64,000 nucleotides of DNA from Nemertoderma westbladi. Its lineage: Eukaryota > Xenacoelomorpha > Nemertodermatida > Nemertodermatidae. The stretch is from contig JAUCBJ010008403.1 of NCBI GenBank assembly GCA_032718475.1, positions 1 to 64,000 of the forward strand. Direction: 5' to 3'. Made by a program: the position numbers and the translations under genes. Positions 32,513 through 42,258 of the stretch are shown one piece after another. The notes under the pieces are model-generated. The model ran no database searches, was not told the origin of the DNA, and was given only the letters and a program-made list of their open reading frames with translations. How positions within the stretch are numbered: the first letter of the stretch is position 1; the number at the start of each line of letters is the position of its first letter.

Positions 32513-35500
32513 ATGTCTGACACTCAGCAAAACCTGTCAGACAGTCTAATCGATACAACCATCTGTGACACAGATAGGAGTGGGGAGCGATTAAGAAAGG
32601 AGTTCAGTTCACCTCCTACTGCAAGAAAGGTCATCCCTCCAGTAGTATCAGACCCTAGGCTAATCCACCATAGGTCCATCATAGGCACTCGGGCCCAGGT
32701 CAAACGGAACCAAGAGGCAGCTGTCCTATCGCAGCAACATCTTGGTCAAGAACCTAGTTCCCAGCGACCCGATAGCTCCAGTAGTTCGGATACTGTAGAG
32801 CTGACCCCCGAACGCGGAGTGCAGATGGCGGCTACAGCCTACTCGGACCCCCTTCTCACCCTTCCTGCCGCAGTGCTAACTACTATATTCATTGCGGTGG
32901 AGGAACACCAAGTCGATCGGGCGAGAAGTAAGCGAGCGACCCAAGATAGTTATGCGGGATACGCCAGGGAAGAATTGATGTCTATTGTCGAGTCACAATG
33001 GAACTTTCCCGGACCCGGACTCCCGTTAGATTTGTCCGAAGCTACTTGGGAAGACATACATAGGATGGGAGTGACTAAAGATACGATGGATCCAGCTGTT
33101 TGGAAGAGGTCGGCAGCAGGATATGTGCAGGGATTCTTCGGCTCCTTAGAGCGATTAGAAGAACAACTGTTTCGACAACCCCAAGGACCTCAAGAGCAGG
33201 AAGAGCTGCTTTATCAAGTACGCGAAAGAACCCTACGCATTAGACTAATCCTATCAGCCTTTGAGGAAACTTCTAAAAGAAGACAGGACATGTCGCTGCA
33301 AGTTGCTGTCAAGACTTGGTTCCAGCGGGTAGGTCTCAAAGTTCAGGAAACGGCCCAGTGGAAATCCCAGCTGGCTGAGAGACCAACCTATGAAGAACCA
33401 ACCGATGCCACCCTTTCTAAAGCGGAAAGCGAAGTGACAGCAGAGAGACCGCGAACTAGAGACGCTATCGACATTTATCTGTCCGACTATCAGCGATTCC
33501 TAGGAGACGAAGAGTTGAGGAGACGGCTGTCTGGACTTTCCCCTAATAGTGAAGGAACCAAGCTTGTGTTGGACTCAATCGATGCGGAAATGTTAGCTGC
33601 AAACCAAGCTGAATTTGATGAAAAACTCCGCCTCGCTAGAGTCCGAGAAGAACAAGTAAAGAAAAAACGGATAGAGGAAAGAAAGGCAGCAGCAGTAATG
33701 GCGGCAGAAGCAGAAGCAGAAAGAAAGGAAGCAGAAGCAGAAAGAAAAGCAGCGGCGGCAGAAGCAGAAGCAGAAAGAAAAGCAGCGGCGGCAGAAGCAG
33801 AAGCAGAAAGAAAAGCAGCAGTGGCAGAAGCAGAACGGAGAGCGTCTGAGGAGACTATCCAACTGGAGTTGGAAAATCTGCAAGAGACGCAAGACAACAT
33901 AAATAAACAGTTAACTGCTAGTCAAATGCAGATGATGAGAAAATCTACTCCCAAGCGCCAGGGATACACATCCTCGGAGGAAGGCGAGACCACAGATCCT
34001 GAAGGCGGAGGAAATAGATCTTGTCTAAGCAGGCGTAGAAAAACATCTCACCGTCACAAATTGCCTGATTTGCCCCCAGCTGTTAGAAGACAGTTAGCTA
34101 GCACAGACTTAGGTAGTACGGAACCCGCATACCAAACTATTCAGGTCAAAAGACTCCCTACAATAGTTGATGAGCCTGAAATAATTAGGCCTGTCGTTCC
34201 CAAAGTCACTTCTGTGTTAGAGACCCCTGTACTTCCAGAGCTTAACTCTAAATTCCCTTTACATAGTACTACACTGCCTGTACCCGGTAGAACAGTCCAA
34301 GAGAATATCCCTGTCCTGATAGCAGAGAGAGAAATCAAAGATTTGTCTCCCGTCGTCCAGCGTCGGCCCGCTACAATGTTGGCGACTCCCGCTTCGGCGG
34401 TCGAGTGGGTAGAGGAGGGACGGCGGGGGATGAACCTCCTGCTCGGACAGATGCAGGAGACTGTCCACCAACTTAAGGGAACAGTAAGGGAAGGTAGGGC
34501 AGAGTTGCAAGAAGTGCAGCAAAGTATCGCACTGGAACGCGACAAGTTAGTCAATATACAAAAAGGGATACCAATACCCCCTGTAAAATTGTGTCAACCT
34601 GTTAGGTCTGAAGTATTACATGCGCAAGGTGTGGAGCCTACACGCATCTATACTGCTAGTGAAGTAGAAACTCCTATAGCAAACCCTATTAAGGGTGATT
34701 ATAGACCTGTTGTTAATGATGTTCCTTATAGACCTGACAATGATCCGAGAAATTTATATACCGATAATTCGATATTAAATAACACGATGGCCCAAGAAAG
34801 CTTTACGCGTCAGATGGCTAGAACAGAAGCCCGCCAAGCGGTCAAAGTGGGAGAGATCGTCAAATTCAATGGAGATGAGATGAAATGGTTACCTTTCAAC
34901 GAATATTACAAAGATAGCATACAAAACTCTGTACTATCTAACGGAGAGAAACTTAGGTTCCTCATCAAGTGCTTGGAAGGACCTCCCAGGTTAATGGCGT
35001 TAAAGTTTATTGGACATCCAGAAGGATTAAGACAAGTATGGGATACATTAAACATCAGGTATGGTAACAAGGATAACATAGCTAAGTATTTGTATGCAAA
35101 ATTAGTAGCCCCCCGGCACTTCCTTAGTAGCGGGATTATAGAGTTTTCCGATGAGATTCAAGATATCTGTAGACAATTGGACTGGTTAGGTAAGTCTCAT
35201 GAATATCAGAGTTCCATGGTTATTGGAGCCATAGTCTCTACTTTACCAAAGGGTGGAGTATGTACACGCTGGGACAAGAAAGTGTTGTACATGAATGAAC
35301 AACAACGACGAAGTCCTACCATGGCTGATCTCATGTCCTTCTTAGATGGTGAAGTAAAACTACAACTCATCAAGCAGTCCAGAGAGAAAACATCGGAAAA
35401 TAAGGTAAGTGAGAAACCCGCTTCTAGGAGAAGAGTAACACCGGTGTGTTACACTGACGACGGCGAAAGCCAAGCTTCTCAAGAAGAGGACAGCGGGAAA

Positions 35501-38500
35501 GACACTGAGAGATCTTACTACGTTGAAAAAACCTCAAAAGATGTAAGTAAATACAAGGCTCGAAACAACGATAGGAGAGAACAGGTTGCCAAGACCCCTC
35601 CTCAGTCTCCTAACAGAATGCACCGAAGAAAACCCGAAGAAAAAACGAGAGTGCATCAAGTTACCCAAGGTAAAGTGAGTAACATAAAACCTAACTGTGC
35701 GCTGTGCGACAGGACCCACCGTTTGAGTGCGTGTGCTGAATTTCTAAAGAAATCCCTTGTAGACAGACGTGCAGTCGTGTGGGACAAGCGGTTATGTTAT
35801 AATTGCCTCAGACCAGGACACCAACGGCGAACCTGTTACTCCGACATAAAGTGTGCAAAGTGTGGCGCGAAACATCATATCTTGTTACACAGTGAGTTCG
35901 ATCGAGACAAACTGAGTCAGGTAAGTGAGCCCGAACTACATGTCCAATTCAGTGATGTAAACGACACTGATCAAGAATCTGAGATGGAAGGATTCTATAC
36001 TGACGAATTCTCCGACGCCAACGAATCCTGTTATCTAATCAATACCGCAGTGTATCGAGCACTTACTTATGAAAAGGACACCAACGATGAGTTTCCCCCA
36101 ACTAACTTTGACAGACAACCATCCTGGAAACCTTCAACTTCCAACGTAGGAATCAGAGAATTTCCTGTAGTGCAGGTAAGAGTTCAGGGTCCTAACAAAA
36201 GTTACATAGTGAACGCCCTCCTTGACTCCGGCAGCACAGGAACATTCATCGATCAAGAACTAGCCGAAGATATCTTTGCTGGACAACCCAAATTCCGGAC
36301 TAAATTGAATATGTCAGGAATTATGCAGGTTTGGAAATCTACCCTAACGGCAGATTACTATGTAGGTGTGTTGTCCACCCCCCAGGATAAGTTAGGAGCA
36401 CAAGGTATAAGGTCGGTAAAAATGGTGGCTATAAAGAACTTCGCTACTACTCAAGCAGACCTTTATAATTGGGACGAGGATGAGAGCATCCAACATCTTA
36501 AAATACCTCGATTTCAGACAGATTATCCTGGAGTGCAAATACTCATCGGCCAAAACGCGCACGAGGCGCTCAAGACATTGGAGAAACGGCCTGCTCAACC
36601 ACAGCCACTGCAAACCTATGCGGTAAGAACTAGAGTAGGTTGGTACTTTACTGGCCCTTCCCGCAGGACTCTCGAAGAGAGAATGCCACACGAACAAATA
36701 TATCAAGTAAACGATTGGGAAGTGGAAAGCAGTGAGGTGGACGAACTAACTGAGGGAACAACATACTCCTCAGATAATGACGACATCTACCAACTCTTCG
36801 ATGAAGAGAACACAATTGACCTACTTACAGAAAACCAAACTTGGAAAAATCAGGTGAACCTATGTCAACTGATTCGCCCATCGGAACCCATTGCTTACAA
36901 TGACGAACTAAACGATGAGATAGAGCGCTACAACGCTAGAACTCGGGACGAACTAGCCGTAAGATTCTTTACTCAAGAACTGGTAGAGCCCAATTCATAC
37001 GATAAGGCTCTATCGATAGAAGAAGAAAGAGCCAAGCAAATCCAGGAAACAACTACACGTTTTTTAAAGGAGCAAGGTAGGTATGAAATCGGCCTACCAT
37101 TCCGAAAACGAGAACCTAGATTTATAAATAACAGACCCTTGGCAGAGAAAAGAATCGCTCAATTACATCGACGCCTTACAGCTAATGCTTCAGCTAAAGA
37201 AATGTACCAAACTCAGCTGAAGAAATTTATAACAAAGGGATACGCGGAGCGAGTACCGGAAGGAACACCAGTGACTGAGAGAACGTATTACTTAACCCAT
37301 CATTACGTTCCCAAACCCGGTAAACCCCAAGAAGTACGAGTTGTATTCGATGGCTCCGCCCTATATATGGGCCAATCCCTCAATTCCGAGTTGTTACCAG
37401 GACCCAACTTACTCCAATCCTTGTTGGGAATACTTTTAAGATTAAGACAATATTCCATCGCGTTCGCCTCCGATATAGAAGGAATGTTCTTACAAGTCAA
37501 GGCGCTGGATAGAGATAGAGACAGCCTGAGATTTCTGTGGTGGCCTGAAGGAGACCTCAACCAGAAACCGGTGGAGTACTGGATGACCATCCAGGCTTTT
37601 GGGATCATATCTAGCCCTTCCAACGCCTGCTCCGTGGTGCGAACCACTGCGAATGACAACCGAGACGCCTTCTCCAAAGAGGTGATAGACAACATCAAAC
37701 GTAATATATACATGGACGATAATTTAAGGTCCCTTCCATCAGTAGAAGAAGCCATTGATGTTGCGAAAGGAACGGTAGAGTGTTTGAAAAGAGGTGGATT
37801 TCGACTGACGAAATTCACCAGCAACTCCCGTGAGTTTCTGGAAGCGATACCGGTAGAAGACCGAGGAGCGAAAGACCTAGACTTAATAAAGGATGATCTT
37901 CCAGAAACCAAGACGCTTGGCTTGAAGTGGGACACTGAAAGAGATATCCTGTTTTTTCAGCTCAAACAGCGAGATAATCCAGTTCGGACCAAACGGATTT
38001 GTTTAAGTATCCTGAGCACTTATTTTGACCCATTGGGATTTATTAGCCCAGTTATATTGATTGCTCGGAGTTTAGTACAACAAATGTGGCTTGAAAACCA
38101 CTCATGGGACGATCCGCTTAAGGGAGAACTGTTAAAGAAATGGATGAAATGGGAAGATTCTCTACCTGCCATCGAGAACTTTATAATTTCCCGTGCATAT
38201 TTTGGACATGTTCTTCCGACGTATTCCTATCAACTCCATGTGTTTGGAGACGCCAGCGACATGGGAATAGGTATAGTAGCATATCTGCGAGTCGAAACTC
38301 CGGATGGAATCAAAGTCGCCTTGGTTACCTCTAAGGCATTGATTAACAACAAATTAAAGGTTCCTCGAGCGGAGTTAAAGGCGGCTTTATACGCTACAGC
38401 CATCGGCCGGAACGTAACAGAACAAATCGACTATCCACTGGAGAAAACGTTTTACTGGACCGACGCTTTACTCGTGTTGGAGTATCTAACCAATGAAGTC

Positions 38501-40630
38501 TGTCAGTTCAGCGTTTTTGTTACTAACAGGGTAGCTATTATTCTTAGTCGCACAACGATAGATCAATGGAGACATTGCCCTGGTACGATTAATCCAGCCG
38601 ATATCGCCTCCAGGGGAGCAACTCCACAGGAACTGATAGATACTCCAGACTGGTTGGGTGGACCCGACTTCCTGAGCAAGGAAGAGGATGAATGGCCTCC
38701 TCACCTTACTACGGCTGAGATTAGACAAGCCAAGGGAGCGGAGACAGTTAAACCTAAAACCCGGGCGAGTAAATCGAAGTTATTTAAACCGACTATCGAT
38801 CTATCTGTATTACATGCTTCCGGAAACGATGCTTCGGATTCACAATCCCTCGCCACAAATAAGTCTGTTGTGGAAATTAGAGATAGAGATTGGAAATCTG
38901 GAATACCAGACGTCTCGCAAAGAATCTCACCCATGCTGCAGAGAGCAATGCATCACTACAGTTCCTGGAATCGGCTCTGTAAAGCCGTCACATATTTAAG
39001 GAGATGTTTTCATCATCACTACTCCAGGACGAAGACCATTAGTGATACCGCTCCATTGACATCTGCGCAAGTTCATGTTATTAAAAATTTACCCAAATAT
39101 AAGACATCTGACCGTTTTCTAAAGGAGAAAATTAGTCACCAGGAGCATGAAGAAACAAATAAGCAGATACTGAGACTCCTGCAATGCTATGAGGATTCCG
39201 ATAAGTATTTCCTGTTGTTGAGAAATCCGCAGATGCGCTTAAGGGATCGATTCTCGAGCACAATGATAGATGGGTTAATACGTGTTGGAGGAAGGCTCAC
39301 CAATGCGCCATTATCCTTTGACACTAAATTCCCCATACTCATTAGAAATCTTGAAGTACAAATCAAGATGATTGTAGATGTTCACAGCAAACTTTATCAT
39401 GCTGGTAGAGAACGAGTTCTTAGCGAAATTCGAACTCGCTATTATTTTGATAAACCCCGTAGAGCTCTGAACCAAGTTCTTAGGAACTGCATACCCTGTA
39501 GGAAAGCATTCAGTAGGCCTTTAACACAGCGAGAGGCAGAATTACCTAGGGAACGAGTAAGCTTTTATGAACCACCTTTTACTAATACTGGTGTAGATTT
39601 ATTTGGCCCTATTGAAGTATATCGTGCTAGGACTATAGTCAAGAGATGGTGTGTCATCTTCGTGTGCATGACTTGCAGAGCCATCCATCTCGATATGGTG
39701 AACGATCTATCTACCAACAGCTTCGTCTTAAGTTTACGACGACAGATCGCTCGCTTCGGGACGAGTAATACCATGAGATCGGATAAGGGAACGAACTTCA
39801 TAGGTGCCAACAACGAAATACAGGCTTACGTGAAGGACTGGAACCAAAGACAGGTGGACGACCAGCTAAGGATAACAGCGTCTAGCTGGACCTTCAACGC
39901 CGCCGACGCCCCTTGGTGGGGAGGAAGTTGGGAGAGATTAATTCGAAGTGTCAAAACCGCATTTCACTTTATAGTGCCATGCCGCGCGTATCTCACCGAC
40001 GAACTTTTGCGGACGTTAATGGAGGAAATAGCTGCCTATCTCAACGAGAGACCGCTTATGCCAGTCTCATCGAGTCCCGATTCCCTGGAAGCGCTAACAC
40101 CCGCGCACTTCCTACTGAAGAAACCTGTAGCCATGCTCCCACGATCGGAGATTGCCGACGGAGACGAATACTGCCGTCGAACTTGGAAACTTATGCAGTT
40201 GCTATCCCGTCGTTTCGCTGACCATTTCGAGAAACATTATCTGCCCACGCTACAACTTCGAACTAAGTGGTTTGCGCAGCAAGAAAACGTCAGCGCCGGA
40301 GATATGGTGCTTATTGTAGATCCAGACCTCCCATGTAAACGGTGGCAGACAGGTCGTATCATCGAGACCCACATCTCGGATGATGGTTTAGTACGCTCGG
40401 TAGCTCATATCTCGAGCGATGGTTTGGTGCGATCAGTAGAACTCGTCGTCATGCGGCGTAACTTTAAGAAACCAGGGATAGTCTTTGAGACGCAACAGCT
40501 CAACCGCCCAGTTGGTCGTTTATGTTTACTGGAAAGAGACAGAGAACTCTCCGGAAACTATGGAAGGCAAGACACTCTTCCCACGACCACCTTCCTAATT
40601 CCTCAAACATCTAGGGACTCCCCAACGTGA
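32513..40630 (+). CDS. element 2 Gag-Pol polyprotein (BEL/Pao), intact
   Basis: One ORF of 2705 codons from ATG (AAACATGTCTG context) to TGA, typical of BEL/Pao, where gag and pol are fused. Order and approximate residues: N-terminal Gag; Ala/Glu/Lys/Arg-rich coiled coil built from AEAERK repeats (376-462); DUF1759-like Gag domain (780-930, FNGDEMKWLPF); zinc knuckles CYNCLRPGHQRRTC (about 1094) and CAKCGAKHHILLH; DUF1758-type aspartic protease with LLDSGSTGTFID (about 1237); reverse transcriptase with RVVFDGSA and catalytic YMDD (about 1733); A17/RNase H region with FGDASD (about 1911), PRAELKAAL and YWTDALL; integrase with an H2C2 zinc region (HSKLYHAG... CIPC), catalytic Asp in GVDLFGP (about 2359), Asp in SDKGTNFIG (about 2422) and Glu in SWERLIRS (about 2473); and a DUF5641-like C-terminal domain. 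Every catalytic residue I looked for is present. A 12-residue near-duplication in the C-terminal domain is unique to this copy. Confidence 0.95.
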   Translation: MSDTQQNLSDSLIDTTICDTDRSGERLRKEFSSPPTARKVIPPVVSDPRLIHHRSIIGTRAQVKRNQEAAVLSQQHLGQEPSSQRPDSSSSSDTVELTPERGVQMAATAYSDPLLTLPAAVLTTIFIAVEEHQVDRARSKRATQDSYAGYAREELMSIVESQWNFPGPGLPLDLSEATWEDIHRMGVTKDTMDPAVWKRSAAGYVQGFFGSLERLEEQLFRQPQGPQEQEELLYQVRERTLRIRLILSAFEETSKRRQDMSLQVAVKTWFQRVGLKVQETAQWKSQLAERPTYEEPTDATLSKAESEVTAERPRTRDAIDIYLSDYQRFLGDEELRRRLSGLSPNSEGTKLVLDSIDAEMLAANQAEFDEKLRLARVREEQVKKKRIEERKAAAVMAAEAEAERKEAEAERKAAAAEAEAERKAAAAEAEAERKAAVAEAERRASEETIQLELENLQETQDNINKQLTASQMQMMRKSTPKRQGYTSSEEGETTDPEGGGNRSCLSRRRKTSHRHKLPDLPPAVRRQLASTDLGSTEPAYQTIQVKRLPTIVDEPEIIRPVVPKVTSVLETPVLPELNSKFPLHSTTLPVPGRTVQENIPVLIAEREIKDLSPVVQRRPATMLATPASAVEWVEEGRRGMNLLLGQMQETVHQLKGTVREGRAELQEVQQSIALERDKLVNIQKGIPIPPVKLCQPVRSEVLHAQGVEPTRIYTASEVETPIANPIKGDYRPVVNDVPYRPDNDPRNLYTDNSILNNTMAQESFTRQMARTEARQAVKVGEIVKFNGDEMKWLPFNEYYKDSIQNSVLSNGEKLRFLIKCLEGPPRLMALKFIGHPEGLRQVWDTLNIRYGNKDNIAKYLYAKLVAPRHFLSSGIIEFSDEIQDICRQLDWLGKSHEYQSSMVIGAIVSTLPKGGVCTRWDKKVLYMNEQQRRSPTMADLMSFLDGEVKLQLIKQSREKTSENKVSEKPASRRRVTPVCYTDDGESQASQEEDSGKDTERSYYVEKTSKDVSKYKARNNDRREQVAKTPPQSPNRMHRRKPEEKTRVHQVTQGKVSNIKPNCALCDRTHRLSACAEFLKKSLVDRRAVVWDKRLCYNCLRPGHQRRTCYSDIKCAKCGAKHHILLHSEFDRDKLSQVSEPELHVQFSDVNDTDQESEMEGFYTDEFSDANESCYLINTAVYRALTYEKDTNDEFPPTNFDRQPSWKPSTSNVGIREFPVVQVRVQGPNKSYIVNALLDSGSTGTFIDQELAEDIFAGQPKFRTKLNMSGIMQVWKSTLTADYYVGVLSTPQDKLGAQGIRSVKMVAIKNFATTQADLYNWDEDESIQHLKIPRFQTDYPGVQILIGQNAHEALKTLEKRPAQPQPLQTYAVRTRVGWYFTGPSRRTLEERMPHEQIYQVNDWEVESSEVDELTEGTTYSSDNDDIYQLFDEENTIDLLTENQTWKNQVNLCQLIRPSEPIAYNDELNDEIERYNARTRDELAVRFFTQELVEPNSYDKALSIEEERAKQIQETTTRFLKEQGRYEIGLPFRKREPRFINNRPLAEKRIAQLHRRLTANASAKEMYQTQLKKFITKGYAERVPEGTPVTERTYYLTHHYVPKPGKPQEVRVVFDGSALYMGQSLNSELLPGPNLLQSLLGILLRLRQYSIAFASDIEGMFLQVKALDRDRDSLRFLWWPEGDLNQKPVEYWMTIQAFGIISSPSNACSVVRTTANDNRDAFSKEVIDNIKRNIYMDDNLRSLPSVEEAIDVAKGTVECLKRGGFRLTKFTSNSREFLEAIPVEDRGAKDLDLIKDDLPETKTLGLKWDTERDILFFQLKQRDNPVRTKRICLSILSTYFDPLGFISPVILIARSLVQQMWLENHSWDDPLKGELLKKWMKWEDSLPAIENFIISRAYFGHVLPTYSYQLHVFGDASDMGIGIVAYLRVETPDGIKVALVTSKALINNKLKVPRAELKAALYATAIGRNVTEQIDYPLEKTFYWTDALLVLEYLTNEVCQFSVFVTNRVAIILSRTTIDQWRHCPGTINPADIASRGATPQELIDTPDWLGGPDFLSKEEDEWPPHLTTAEIRQAKGAETVKPKTRASKSKLFKPTIDLSVLHASGNDASDSQSLATNKSVVEIRDRDWKSGIPDVSQRISPMLQRAMHHYSSWNRLCKAVTYLRRCFHHHYSRTKTISDTAPLTSAQVHVIKNLPKYKTSDRFLKEKISHQEHEETNKQILRLLQCYEDSDKYFLLLRNPQMRLRDRFSSTMIDGLIRVGGRLTNAPLSFDTKFPILIRNLEVQIKMIVDVHSKLYHAGRERVLSEIRTRYYFDKPRRALNQVLRNCIPCRKAFSRPLTQREAELPRERVSFYEPPFTNTGVDLFGPIEVYRARTIVKRWCVIFVCMTCRAIHLDMVNDLSTNSFVLSLRRQIARFGTSNTMRSDKGTNFIGANNEIQAYVKDWNQRQVDDQLRITASSWTFNAADAPWWGGSWERLIRSVKTAFHFIVPCRAYLTDELLRTLMEEIAAYLNERPLMPVSSSPDSLEALTPAHFLLKKPVAMLPRSEIADGDEYCRRTWKLMQLLSRRFADHFEKHYLPTLQLRTKWFAQQENVSAGDMVLIVDPDLPCKRWQTGRIIETHISDDGLVRSVAHISSDGLVRSVELVVMRRNFKKPGIVFETQQLNRPVGRLCLLERDRELSGNYGRQDTLPTTTFLIPQTSRDSPT

Positions 40631-40976
40631 TACGTCTGGAGTGGGCGCATGACTATATTATTTTATCTATTTTTATTGTATTTTATATGCGAATTTTATT
40701 ATGTACTTTATTATAATCGTTTTTATTCAATTTTATTTAGTAGAATGTTATTTTAGTGATTATTTAGTAGATTAGTGCAATATATTAGTGTTTATTACGT
40801 ACGTAATTACTTATAATATATATTAGTGCGACGGCGAGAAATAATTATTTTTCTCTTTCCTTACTGTCCGTATCATATTGTAAATACGTGACTACAGTAA
40901 GATGAAATGTCCGTACTTAGTAAAGTACAATAAAGCCACTACTATATTCAAGTATTGTTGGTAGGCAGAGTATTAG

Positions 40977-41050
40977 GAATGCAAAGTTCAGATCCTCGTG
41001 TCTCGGCTAAACCAAGCTCTGGGTAGACCTTGGAAACGACTTGCCTCTTC
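40977..41050 (+). other. conserved non-coding block between pol and ORF2 (element 2 copy)
   Basis: 74 nt starting GAATGCAAAGTTC and ending GACTTGCCTCTTC, lying 347 nt after the pol stop. Identical by eye to the minus strand of 51624-51697 (element 3) and about 75% like element 1 (15640-15707). Confidence 0.6.
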
Positions 41051-41176
41051 ACACTGACATTGCTTCGTGCGATATTGCTCTTCTACCTTATATTAAATAA
41101 TACATATAGTAGCGTGATGTCCCTCTAACAGTAGCGTAAAACGCAAATAAATCTGTTAAACTTTTTGACCATCTGT

Positions 41177-41500
41177 AATTCTAGTCGATTAAGATATCGT
41201 GGCACCCACCGATATACTTGAAAGACAAATTCTAGAATCAGTGGTTAACGTCCCCCAGATAAGTTCTGGAATAAATCGGTGCCCATCTTAAATATTAATT
41301 TAATATTTATTAAAATCTGTAAAATTCAGATCCGTTAATAATTCTAGTCGATTAAGGTATTGTAGCACTTACCGATACTCTTAAAAGACAAATTTCCTAG
41401 AATTAAGGATCCTATGTCCCCAGACCTGCTCTGGAATCAAATTGTGTCAATTTTAACATCAAATAATAAAATTCACGGGAATAAATTTAAATTCATATTT
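41177..41500 (+). repeat. imperfect 163-bp tandem pair in spacer (element 2)
   Basis: AATTCTAGTCGATTAAG begins each unit (41177 and 41340), followed by a shared order of ACC.ACCGATA, TT.AAAGACAAATT, CCTAGAAT/TCTAGAATC, GTCCCC(C)AGA and CTGGAAT.AA. Element 3 has the same pair around 51240-51501 with a period of about 179. Confidence 0.6.
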
Positions 41501-41988
41501 TAAATGAATTTCATAAATTGTCATTTTGTGCAATTTATAACATTCCCAAAATTCCATTAATTAATAGATCATGGGAGCGGAGATTCATCCTATTGAGTGT
41601 ATTAGAGTGCGAGAATCTCCAACATATAGTCAATAGCCGATAAAAATAATAAAATCATGCATAAAGAGAATATTGACAATTAAAGAATTATTATTAAATA
41701 GCATCCCAGATCTGTATGCATGAGAATTACCCTAATTCTACCGCTAGCATTCCATAATGTCACCATGGCAACACCCACGCTAGAATTAGAAGCAAGTTAA
41801 AAGAACAATAAAAAGCTTGTCCCATTGCATTGCATAGAGAATACATAGCACACTGTTAGTATCCAAGGATACACAATAATAATGTGACATTCTGGAAGGC
41901 ACTGACTAACGGACAAATGGCCTGTATGTGTACAATTGGTGACAGTTGTGTGGAATTTGTGCGTGTGTAGGTGAATGTTACTGCTAAG

Positions 41989-42004
41989 GTGTGTTTACAG
42001 TAGC
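41989..42004 (+). promoter_or_regulatory. conserved motif upstream of ORF2 (possible splice acceptor)
   Basis: GTGTGTTTACAGTAGC, 255 nt before the ORF2 ATG; see the element 1 and 3 counterparts at 14792-14807 and 50662-50677. TTTACAG or TTTACAGTAG could serve as a 3' splice site. Confidence 0.4.
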
Positions 42005-42258
42005 TAGTCGGAATTGTGAAAGTAGCCCAACTACCCTATAGAAAGAACCTAAAGTGGATCCAAGACTTTGGGACGGACAGTGGAGTGACTTGTGCCGGTT
42101 ATCGTCGTCGTGCTGTTGCTACATGTTGGCGTAAACACCGCGACGACGGTACGTCGGCGCTGAGAATCCCACTGTCCGGGGGCAAAGAAAGGTAGGCAGC
42201 GACGCCCGCTCGCCTAAACATGAACTCATTATAATCTTAATAAACTCAGATAGCAGAT

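Larger units (their letters stand above)
40631..42258 (+). other. element 2 pol-ORF2 spacer
   Basis: 1.63 kb, non-coding. It contains the conserved block 40977-41050, an imperfect 163-bp tandem pair (41177-41500), and the motif GTGTGTTTACAGTAGC at 41989-42004. The last 200 bp before ORF2 are GC-richer (GTCGTCGTGC, ACGACGGTACGTCGGC). Confidence 0.7.

Noticed and set aside
33490-33900. Minus-strand ORFs rich in Ser/Ala/Phe/Cys opposite the gag coiled coil (also 58742-59182)
   Set aside because: Antisense shadow of the AEAERK-type repeats in gag; no independent support.
40960-41050. tRNA gene within the conserved spacer block
   Set aside because: A B-box-like GTTCAGATCC is present, but no A box at the right distance and no cloverleaf; element 1 does not keep the B-box-like string.
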